Shown one piece after another: positions 1 to 4,920 of a DNA stretch of 7,876 nt. Within the stretch, counting starts at the first letter, position 1. Every line of letters starts with the position of its first letter. Under the pieces are notes generated by a model. The model was not told the origin of the DNA. It was given only the letters and a program-made list of their open reading frames with translations, and made no database searches. The position numbers were made by a program, and so were the translations under genes. The DNA comes from an uncultured Oscillospiraceae bacterium (lineage in GTDB: Bacteria; Bacillota; Clostridia; Oscillospirales; Ruminococcaceae), in contig CATNEU010000065.1 in the NCBI GenBank assembly GCA_950097605.1, positions 1-7,876 of the forward strand, given 5' to 3'.

Positions 1-2412
1 GGCGACGTGGTGATCCTGCTCGGCGGCCGCACCGGCCGCGACGGCTGCGGCGGCGCAACCGGCTCGTCCAAATCCCACACGTTGGAGTCCCTCGAGAGCT
101 GCGGCGCCGAGGTGCAGAAGGGCAACCCGCCCGAGGAACGCAAAATCCAGCGCCTGTTCCGCAATCCGGAGGTCACCCGCATGATTCGCCGCTGCAACGA
201 CTTCGGCGCGGGCGGCGTCTCGGTCGCCATCGGCGAGCTTGCCGACGGCCTTGTGATTGATCTCGATAAGGTCCCGAAAAAATACGACGGGCTCGACGGC
301 ACCGAACTCGCCATCAGCGAATCGCAGGAACGTATGGCCGTCGTCGTGCGGGAAGCGGACGCCGCGCGGTTTATCGACGAAGCGCACCGGGAAAACCTCG
401 AAGCCACGCAGGTCGCCGTCGTCACCGATCAAAACCGGCTGCAAATGAACTGGAACGGCAAGCAGATCGTGGACCTCGACCGCGCGTTTTTAGGCTCCAA
501 CGGCGCCTCCAGGCACACCGCCATCGAGGTGGAGACCCCCCTGGTCCGGACGCCCGTAAAGGGCGGCGGCGCGGAAAACCGCCGTGAACGCTGGAAGGCC
601 ATGATCGGCGACCTCAACGTGTGTTCCCAGAAGGGGCTGGTCGAGCGGTTTGACTCGACCATCGGCGCGAACACCGTGCTGATGCCGTTCGGCGGCAAAT
701 TCCAGCTCACCCCCACGCAGGCAATGGTGGCCAAAATCCCGCTCGAGCGGGGCGAAACCAAAACAGCGTCGGTACTGTCCTATGGCTATGACCCGTTCAT
801 TTCGGAGCAGAGCCCCTATCACGGCGCGATGCTCGCGGTGGTGGAATCGGTTGCGCGCGTCGTTGCGGCGGGCGGCAGCACGGACCGCTGCTGGCTGACC
901 TTCCAGGAATACTTTGAGCGCACCAAAAACGACCCCAAACGCTGGGGGCAGCCGTTCGCCGCGCTGCTCGGCGCGCTGCAGGCGCAGCTCTCGCTGGGCA
1001 TTGGCTCAATCGGCGGCAAGGACTCCATGAGCGGCACCTTTGAGGACATCGACGTACCGCCTACGCTGGTCTCGTTCGCCGTGTCCACGGCCAATACCGA
1101 CCGCGTAGTTTCCCCCGAGTTCAAGGCCTCCGGAAACAAGGTGGTCTATCTCGCGCCGCAGTATGATGACAACGGCCTGCCGGTTTTTGAAAGCGTCAAA
1201 GAGGTATTTGCAAAGGTCGAAGCCCTGATTGCAGACGGCTCCGCTAAGGCCGTTTGGACAATTTCGGGCGGCGGTATCGCTGAAGGTATTACCAAAATGT
1301 GTCTCGGCAACCGCCTGGGCTTCAAGTTCGACAAGCCCATGACCGACGAGGCGCTCTTCACGCCGGTGCGCGGCGCCTTCCTCGTGGAGGTTGACCGCGC
1401 GCTGCAAACGGGCGGCGAGACCATTGGCGCCGTCAGCGATAAATACGAGATCGTCTGCGGCGACCTTTCGCTGTCTTTAAGCGAATTGCAGAAGCTCTGG
1501 GAGGACAAACTCGAGCCGGTTTACCCCTGCAACATCAAAACCCGCGGCGACCGCCCGAACACCTATGTAAACGTCTGCAAGGAGCACCGCTCGGCGGCAA
1601 TCGGCGTTGCCAAGCCGCGCGTGCTGATCCCGGTTTTCCCGGGCACCAACTGCGAATACGACACCGCCAAGGCGTTTGAAAACGCCGGTGCGCGCGCGGA
1701 AATCTTTGTCATCAAAAACCTCACGCCGCGTGACATAGAGGAATCCGTCGCCGAGATGGCCAAGCGCATCGGCCACTCCCAAATTGTGATGATCCCGGGC
1801 GGTTTTTCGGGCGGCGACGAGCCGGACGGCTCGGGCAAGTTCATCACCTCGTTTTTCCGCAACCCGGCCATCAAGGACAGTGTGCACGCGCTGCTCGGCA
1901 AGCGCGACGGCTTGATGCTCGGCATCTGCAACGGCTTCCAGGCGTTGATTAAGCTTGGCCTCGTGCCCTATGGCGAGATCCGCGACGCGGAGGAAAACAG
2001 CCCAACGCTGACCTTCAACACAATCGACCGTCACCAGTCGATGATGGTGCGCACCCGCGTCGCCTCCAATATGTCGCCCTGGCTGGCGCAGTGCGAGGTG
2101 GGCGATATCCACACGGTGGCGATTTCCCACGGCGAGGGCCGCTTTGTGGCGGATCAGGCGCTGATTAAAAGCCTGGCGGAAAACGGCCAGATCGCAACGC
2201 AGTATGTCGACACGTTCGGGCACCCGACCTTCGATATCCGGTTTAACCCGAACACCTCGTTCGACGCGATTGAAGGCATCACCTCCCCGGACGGACGCGT
2301 CTTCGGCAAGATGGCGCATTCCGAGCGCATCGGCGACAACGTCTGCAAAAACGTCTGCGGCGAGAAGGACCAAAAGATCTTCCAATCCGGCGTTGCCTAT
2401 TTCACAAAATAA
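1..2412 (+). CDS. purL: Phosphoribosylformylglycinamidine synthase, long form with fused glutaminase (5' end missing)
   Basis: Converts FGAR, glutamine and ATP to FGAM, the fourth step of de novo purine synthesis, in the cytosol. The reading frame is open from base 1, so 803 residues are seen; clade-II PurL proteins are usually about 1,240 residues, so roughly the first third is missing. Visible in order: the first AIRS-type ATP-binding half with GGRTGRDG at window residues 6-13, FGAGGVSVAIGELA near 67-80 and SESQERM at 106-112; the second AIRS half with YDPFISEQSPYHGAM and GGKDSMSG (Lys340); then the class I glutaminase from about residue 538 (VLIPVFPGTNCEYD). The glutaminase triad is intact: nucleophile Cys643 in GICNGFQ, His773 and Glu775 in MAHSER. 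The SHGEGRF motif near 709-715 is also present. The fused glutaminase means no separate PurQ is needed. Nothing looks broken. The gene ends in TAA, followed by a terminator-like hairpin. Confidence 0.96.
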   Translation, partial: GDVVILLGGRTGRDGCGGATGSSKSHTLESLESCGAEVQKGNPPEERKIQRLFRNPEVTRMIRRCNDFGAGGVSVAIGELADGLVIDLDKVPKKYDGLDGTELAISESQERMAVVVREADAARFIDEAHRENLEATQVAVVTDQNRLQMNWNGKQIVDLDRAFLGSNGASRHTAIEVETPLVRTPVKGGGAENRRERWKAMIGDLNVCSQKGLVERFDSTIGANTVLMPFGGKFQLTPTQAMVAKIPLERGETKTASVLSYGYDPFISEQSPYHGAMLAVVESVARVVAAGGSTDRCWLTFQEYFERTKNDPKRWGQPFAALLGALQAQLSLGIGSIGGKDSMSGTFEDIDVPPTLVSFAVSTANTDRVVSPEFKASGNKVVYLAPQYDDNGLPVFESVKEVFAKVEALIADGSAKAVWTISGGGIAEGITKMCLGNRLGFKFDKPMTDEALFTPVRGAFLVEVDRALQTGGETIGAVSDKYEIVCGDLSLSLSELQKLWEDKLEPVYPCNIKTRGDRPNTYVNVCKEHRSAAIGVAKPRVLIPVFPGTNCEYDTAKAFENAGARAEIFVIKNLTPRDIEESVAEMAKRIGHSQIVMIPGGFSGGDEPDGSGKFITSFFRNPAIKDSVHALLGKRDGLMLGICNGFQALIKLGLVPYGEIRDAEENSPTLTFNTIDRHQSMMVRTRVASNMSPWLAQCEVGDIHTVAISHGEGRFVADQALIKSLAENGQIATQYVDTFGHPTFDIRFNPNTSFDAIEGITSPDGRVFGKMAHSERIGDNVCKNVCGEKDQKIFQSGVAYFTK

Positions 2413-2451
2413 AAGGCGCCTGTGCGGCTGCCTTCCACCCCATATACCAAG

Positions 2452-2493
2452 CAAGCCCGGCAACGCCCCATGCGGCTGCCGGGCTTGTGTTTT
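2452..2493 (+). terminator. Probable intrinsic terminator after purL
   Basis: CAAGCCCGGCA (2452-2462) pairs perfectly with TGCCGGGCTTG (2477-2487), an 11-bp GC-rich stem around a 14-base loop. It is followed by TGTTTT (2488-2493). The T-run is short, so termination may be partial. It sits 40 bases after the purL stop and about 50 before the next gene, so it probably closes the purine transcript. I see no clear promoter in the remaining gap, so some read-through into the acetyltransferase gene is possible. Confidence 0.7.
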
Positions 2494-2526
2494 AATCGGA
2501 CCAACCCGTCTGAAGGACGCCAAGCG

Positions 2527-2534
2527 AAAGGAGG
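2527..2534 (+). promoter_or_regulatory. Ribosome binding site fixing the TTG start at 2543
   Basis: AAAGGAGG is a near-full match to the anti-Shine-Dalgarno sequence and lies 8 bases before TTG 2543. The frame stays open far upstream into purL, but no upstream codon has such a site, and the first in-frame ATG lies well inside the conserved domain. This site therefore decides the start. Confidence 0.88.
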
Positions 2535-2542
2535 CGCTCTGT

Positions 2543-3319
2543 TTGAGCACCCATATCATCCGTGTCCCCAATGGAGAACGGAAAACCTTCCCTCCCCTGT
2601 TCCAGAATGCCAGCGGAACCATTGCGCGCACCTGCCTGGAGGGCTGCATGGGCAGTCTGTATGCGGACGACGCAGCGCAACCAAACTGCGCCGCCGCCAT
2701 TGCCGGCGACTTTGTATACCTGGCCGGTGACGCGTCCCATCCTGCGGCCGGCCTGCTCGTGCAGCGTCTGCACGGAAAGCACCGGATGCTTGTCATCCCG
2801 CTCTCGGAGGGCTGGAAGCCGCTGCTGGAAACCCCGGAAATCCGCTGCCTGCCCATCCGGCGATACGCGTTTGCGCACGATACCAGCGGATTTAACCGCG
2901 TGCATCTGGCAGCTTGCACCCAAAACCTGCCCGCGGATTGTACGCTTCGCCGGATGGACGCCGCCGCCTACCGCCTTGCAATGCAGGAGGACTGGTCGCG
3001 CGATCTCTGCGTAAACTTCGCGGACGAGGCGGATTTCCTGCAAAACGGCCTGGGCTTCTGCGTCTGGCAAAATGGACGGCTCGCGAGCGGCGCCGCCTCC
3101 TACACCTGGTTTTCAGGCGGCTATGAAATTGAGATTGATACCCGGAAGGACTGCCGCCGCAAACATTTTGCAACCGCCTGCGCCGCAGCGTTTGTCCTGC
3201 ACTGCCTGGACAACGGCAAGCTGCCCGGCTGGGACGCGGCAAACCCCGAAAGCGCGGCGCTTGCCACGCGGCTCGGCTACAAAGCGGAGGGTTCCTATAC
3301 GGCGTACCAGCTTGTTTAA
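2543..3319 (+). CDS. GNAT-family N-acetyltransferase, ZmaR-like
   Basis: Predicted acetyl-CoA-dependent N-acetyltransferase of the family that includes the zwittermicin A resistance protein ZmaR; the substrate of this member is unknown. It has 258 residues, close to the family's usual 250-270, with no signal peptide or membrane segment, so it should be cytosolic. The N-terminal half carries the family signature GCMGSLYADD near residues 34-43, followed by a hydrophobic GDFVYLAGD strand. The C-terminal GNAT fold runs from about residue 170: CVWQNGRLASGAASY, then EIEIDT, then the acetyl-CoA loop CRRKHFATACAAA (His208 sits where many GNAT proteins have glycine), then GWDAANPESAALATRLGY, a strong family motif near the end. 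The TTG start is chosen for its AAAGGAGG. A terminator-like hairpin lies upstream and a strong one 16 bases after the TAA, so it is probably a single-gene unit. Family assignment is from remembered motifs; antibiotic resistance should not be assumed. Confidence 0.85.
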   Translation: MSTHIIRVPNGERKTFPPLFQNASGTIARTCLEGCMGSLYADDAAQPNCAAAIAGDFVYLAGDASHPAAGLLVQRLHGKHRMLVIPLSEGWKPLLETPEIRCLPIRRYAFAHDTSGFNRVHLAACTQNLPADCTLRRMDAAAYRLAMQEDWSRDLCVNFADEADFLQNGLGFCVWQNGRLASGAASYTWFSGGYEIEIDTRKDCRRKHFATACAAAFVLHCLDNGKLPGWDAANPESAALATRLGYKAEGSYTAYQLV

Positions 3320-3334
3320 AACCGTTTATGCCAT

Positions 3335-3382
3335 AAAAACGCCTGGGGAAACGGAGCGATTTTGTTTCCCCAGGCGTTTTTT
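3335..3382. terminator. Strong bidirectional intrinsic terminator between converging genes
   Basis: Bases 3335-3352 pair perfectly with 3364-3381: an 18-bp stem (core ACGCCTGGGGAAAC) around an 11-base loop. On the + strand it ends in TTTTTT (3377-3382); on the - strand it ends in TTTTT followed by AT. It lies 16 bases after the acetyltransferase stop and 12 bases beyond the phosphatase stop, so it can end both transcripts. Confidence 0.93.
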
Positions 3383-3393
3383 GACGCCGCCTT

Positions 3394-4050
3394 CTATTCT
3401 CCCGCGAGCAGCGCGGCAAGCGCGGACACGCTCGGTACGACCCGCCCGGCGCCCGCTGCCTCGAGTTCTCCGGGCTCCGCATAGCCAAACAGGACGCCGA
3501 CACTCCGCATGCCGCAGACGGCGGCGCCCAAAACATCGTGCCGCCGGTCGCCGATCATCAAGGCGTCGCGGCGTTTTTCCGCATCCAACCCAAGCTGCCG
3601 GCAGACCTCCTCAATCACTTCCGCTTTGTTGGTGCGCCGTCCGTCCAACTCGCTGCCAACCACCACTGTAAAATACCGGCGCAGCTCGTACTTTTCCAAA
3701 ATCCGCTCGGCAAACACCTGCGGCTTAGAGGTGGCGACGGCGAGGGTTTTCCCCTGCGTTTGCAAGTTCGCAAGCATCTGCGGAATACCGACGAACACCC
3801 GGTTCTCAAACAGGCCGACCGTGCGGAACCGTTCCCTATATCTCTCCACGGCCAGAGCGGCTTTTTGCTTGTCAAACCCGTAAAACTCCTCAAATGAAGC
3901 CGCCAGCGGCGGGCCGATGAAGCAGGTCAGCCGGTCGGTATCCGGCTCGTCGATGCCGAACTGCCGCAGCGCGTATTGCACGCATTTGGTGATTCCCTCT
4001 TTGGGGTCGGTCAGGGTGCCGTCCAGATCGAATAGTAGATATTGCGCCAA
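3394..4050 (-). CDS. HAD-superfamily (IA) phosphatase, 5'-nucleotidase / phosphoglycolate phosphatase-like
   Basis: Predicted Mg-dependent hydrolase of a small phosphate ester in the cytosol; a nucleoside monophosphate or phosphoglycolate are the likely substrate types. With the TTG start the protein has 218 residues, normal for the family. All four HAD motifs are present: motif I LFDLDGTLTD (nucleophile Asp8, acid/base Asp10), motif II VATSKP (Thr107/Ser108), motif III Lys142 in RTNKAEVI, motif IV MIGDRRHDV (Asp168, Asp172). A small helical cap lies between motif I and about residue 90, with FIGPPLAASFEEFYGF, a feature I associate with the 5'-nucleotidase-like branch. Start choice: TTG 4050 lies 10 bases from AGAGAGGA, and translation begins just before the conserved strand. 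GTG 4059 is too close to that site, and ATG 4113 has no site and would add 21 residues encoded by repeat DNA. Stop is TAG. It converges on the acetyltransferase gene and diverges from addB. Confidence 0.88.
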   Translation of the reverse strand: MAQYLLFDLDGTLTDPKEGITKCVQYALRQFGIDEPDTDRLTCFIGPPLAASFEEFYGFDKQKAALAVERYRERFRTVGLFENRVFVGIPQMLANLQTQGKTLAVATSKPQVFAERILEKYELRRYFTVVVGSELDGRRTNKAEVIEEVCRQLGLDAEKRRDALMIGDRRHDVLGAAVCGMRSVGVLFGYAEPGELEAAGAGRVVPSVSALAALLAGE

Positions 4051-4060
4051 GGGATGCACT

Positions 4061-4068
4061 TCCTCTCT
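4061..4068 (-). promoter_or_regulatory. Ribosome binding site of the HAD phosphatase gene
   Basis: On the - strand this reads AGAGAGGA. The gap is 10 bases to TTG 4050 but only 1 base to GTG 4059, which favours TTG. It directly abuts the outer end of the left repeat arm (about 4067), so the leader of this gene is largely repeat DNA. Confidence 0.6.
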
Positions 4069-4080
4069 TTTATTTTTTAT

Positions 4081-4109
4081 ATCAAAAGTTTCTCTTATAG
4101 ACTTTTGAT
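4081..4109. repeat. Perfect 9-bp inverted repeat upstream of the HAD phosphatase gene
   Basis: ATCAAAAGT (4081-4089) and ACTTTTGAT (4101-4109) form a perfect dyad with an 11-base centre, 31 bases before the TTG start. It lies inside the outer part of repeat arm A. The other arm keeps the central CTATAAGA but not the dyad, so the symmetry belongs to this copy. It could be an operator or an RNA hairpin; neither is shown. Confidence 0.6.
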
Positions 4110-4149
4110 GCATCTATCTTTTCGTTTGTCGAGCAGGCCGCGACGGGCC

Positions 4150-4176
4150 CATCCTTTTTGACAGACAAAAAGGATG
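4150..4176. repeat. Hairpin inside arm A
   Basis: CATCCTTTTTG (4150-4160) pairs with CAAAAAGGATG (4166-4176), an 11-bp perfect stem with loop ACAGA. The equivalent place in arm B has the same stem extended to 13 bp with a different loop. The stem ends in neither a clean T-run nor a gene end, so I do not call it a terminator. Confidence 0.8.
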
Positions 4177-4302
4177 CAAAAATCTGATTAAGGGGTGCCG
4201 CTTACTTCCTCCAATGGACAGTACGCCGTATTCGGATAGGCAAAGGACGACGTGCAGCGGTCGCAGAAAGTGCGCTGACAGGTCGGAAGGCGCGCCCCTT
4301 AA

Positions 4303-4437
4303 CAATCCCCAGCCATACCCGAGCGAGGATGTTTTCAGAAGGTTCCCTGCAAGGGAGGGGCCATTTGGTTAGTTCCCCTCTTTTGCAGCAAGCATTCTTG
4401 AATTCTGCCTAGCTTCCGTCCCGGAACGGGGTTCGCG
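4303..4437. other. Centre of the inverted repeat, no gene seen
   Basis: These 135 bases separate the two arms and do not match each other or the arms by eye. Small local dyads are present, for example TCCCT-GCA-AGGGA near 4354-4364, CCGT-CCCGGA-ACGG near 4417-4430 and the palindrome TTCGCGAA (4432-4439). I find no tRNA shape, no ribosome binding site followed by a plausible frame, and no transposase remnant. The centre may be the original spacer between two element copies or a divergent part of one of them. Confidence 0.5.
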
Positions 4438-4670
4438 AAGGGGGCAGGGCTCCCGACCCACATCTAACCATCCTGCGACCGCAGCGCCGCCGCCTTTGCC
4501 GCGCCGTGTACGGCGTACAGTCAATTGGAGGGGCCCGTTAGCCCCCTTGGCCGGCCTTTTTGCATCCTTTTTGGGCCGCCCCAAAAAGGATGGGCCTGTC
4601 GCGGCCCGAGCGACAAACCAAAAGAAAGAGGAAGCAAAGAGCTATAAGAAAAGCTTATGTAAAATAAAAG
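4438..4670 (+). repeat. Right arm of the large imperfect inverted repeat (noncoding element copy B)
   Basis: This segment is the reverse-complement partner of 4067-4302. It reads outward through GCGACC, TACGGCGTAC, ATTGGAGG, TTTTTGCATCC, AAAAAGGATGGGCC, GTCGCGGCCC, GCGACAAACC, AAAAGAAAG, CTATAAGA and AAAATAAAAG. The core GTCGC...GCGACAAAC forms a 6-bp hairpin (4597-4602 with 4610-4615). The inner limit near 4438 is set by a weaker match, GGGGC..GGGCTCCCGACC against the GGTCGG..GCCCC block of arm A, and is uncertain by tens of bases; the outer limit near 4670 rests on a gapped AT-rich alignment. Confidence 0.82.
4563..4592. repeat. Hairpin inside arm B
   Basis: CATCCTTTTTGGG (4563-4575) pairs perfectly with CCCAAAAAGGATG (4580-4592), 13 bp around the tetraloop CCGC. 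It is the counterpart of the 4150-4176 hairpin: the stem is kept and lengthened while the loop is replaced. Confidence 0.85.
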
Positions 4671-4679
4671 CATACTCCC

Positions 4680-4705
4680 GTCGCGGCCCCAGCGACAAAC
4701 AAAAA
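4680..4705 (+). repeat. Third, partial copy of the element's core motif
   Basis: 24 of 26 bases match 4598-4623 in arm B: GTCGCGGCCC, AGCGACAAAC and AAAA are shared, with single differences between them. The GTCGC/GCGAC stem (4680-4684 with 4692-4696) and its 7-base loop are kept. Sequence before and after does not match the arms, so only this block is present. It lies in the same orientation as arm B, 82 bases away. Confidence 0.8.
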
Positions 4706-4708
4706 AGC

Positions 4709-4731
4709 AAAATAGAAAGCGCCGCTATTTT
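4709..4731. other. Small AT-rich hairpin, possible weak terminator
   Basis: AAAATAG (4709-4715) pairs with CTATTTT (4725-4731) around a 9-base GC-rich loop and is followed by ATTCT. The stem is weak and no gene ends nearby, so a terminator role is only a possibility. It lies between the partial core copy and the addB promoter. Confidence 0.35.
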
Positions 4732-4785
4732 ATTCTACCCCGTCTGTCAAGTTTCCACACGGTTTGGCGGCGGCCCGCCGTGGAT

Positions 4786-4814
4786 TTGCACTTTTGCCCC
4801 GAATTTAGTATCAT
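4786..4814 (+). promoter_or_regulatory. Probable housekeeping-sigma promoter of addB
   Basis: TTGCAC (4786-4791) and TATCAT (4809-4814) are separated by exactly 17 bases. The -35 box matches TTGACA at four of six bases and the -10 box matches TATAAT at five of six. The start of transcription would fall near 4821, giving a leader of about 100 bases before the GTG start. The promoter lies outside the inverted repeat. Confidence 0.65.
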
Positions 4815-4830
4815 AATAGAGAACATTTTC

Positions 4831-4858
4831 GGGCGGCTGTACCGGAACAACGCCGCCT
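4831..4858 (+). other. Hairpin in the addB leader
   Basis: GGGCGGC (4831-4837) pairs with GCCGCCT (4852-4858), six Watson-Crick pairs plus one GU, around a 14-base loop. It would lie about 10 bases into the predicted transcript and 62 bases before the start codon. It has no T-run, so it is not a terminator; it might stabilise the message or mean nothing. Confidence 0.4.
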
Positions 4859-4900
4859 GTCACAGATGGACCAAACAGATCATACACCATGAAATTATAC

Positions 4901-4914
4901 AGAAAGGCTGGTGA
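4901..4914 (+). promoter_or_regulatory. Extended ribosome binding site of addB
   Basis: AGAAAGG-CT-GGTGA resembles the complement of the 16S rRNA tail, AGAAAGG-A-GGTGA, with one extra base in the middle. GGTGA (4910-4914) ends 6 bases before GTG 4921. An in-frame TGA at 4912-4914 closes the frame upstream, so the start cannot lie further left. Confidence 0.65.
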
Positions 4915-4920
4915 AGCGCA

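Larger units (their letters stand above)
4067..4302 (-). repeat. Left arm of a large imperfect inverted repeat (noncoding element copy A)
   Basis: The reverse complement of this segment aligns with 4438-4670. From the outside inward the shared blocks are TAAAA/TAAAAG, CTATAAGA, AAAAG, GACAAAC, GTCGCGGCC, GGCCCATCCTTTTT, AAAAAGGATGCAAAAA, CCTCCAAT, GTACGCCGTA, GGCAAAGG and GCGGTCGCAG. The best stretch, 4207-4269 against 4470-4532, aligns without gaps at 47 of 63 bases. Differences by codon position in the best frame are 4, 7 and 5, so there is no sign of coding constraint. An 8-bp pair, TTAAGGGG (4188-4195) and CCCCTTAA (4295-4302), extended by GU, GC and CG pairs, could close the inner part into one structured domain. 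The repeat family is not one I can name. Confidence 0.82.

Noticed and set aside
2423..2480. Direct repeat TGCGGCTGCC (2423-2432 and 2471-2480)
   Set aside because: Ten bases of GC-rich sequence; the second copy is part of the terminator stem, so chance is a sufficient explanation.
2204..2542. Upstream extension of the acetyltransferase frame into purL
   Set aside because: The frame is open only by chance inside purL; it would cross the terminator hairpin, and the AAAGGAGG before TTG 2543 gives a far better start.
1477..2919. Long - strand open frame (480 codons) antisense to the purL 3' end and the start of the acetyltransferase gene
   Set aside because: It is a shadow of GC-rich coding DNA. 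It covers two well-supported genes and the hairpin between them, and its translation is rich in Arg/Ala/Val with no recognisable motif.
4051..4113. Longer HAD phosphatase beginning at ATG 4113
   Set aside because: There is no ribosome binding site before that ATG, and the 21 extra residues are encoded by the repeat arm ahead of the conserved first strand.
4114..4305. 63-codon - strand frame in arm A
   Set aside because: No ribosome binding site. The matched frame in arm B shows substitutions spread over all codon positions, so the arms do not behave as coding sequence.
4303..4480. tRNA, riboswitch, CRISPR or transposase remnant in the gap
   Set aside because: GGGGTTCGCG near 4427-4436 recalls a T-loop, but no matching acceptor or anticodon arms are present. 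There are no regularly spaced repeats and no transposase motifs.
4369..4584. 71-codon - strand frame crossing the centre and arm B
   Set aside because: It is Arg/Gly/Pro-rich with no motif, spans the border between unrelated centre and repeat arm, and has no counterpart in arm A.
4496..4816. 106-codon + strand frame across arm B, the partial core copy and the addB promoter
   Set aside because: Composition is low in hydrophobic order, there is no ribosome binding site, and it overlaps the repeat hairpins and the promoter.
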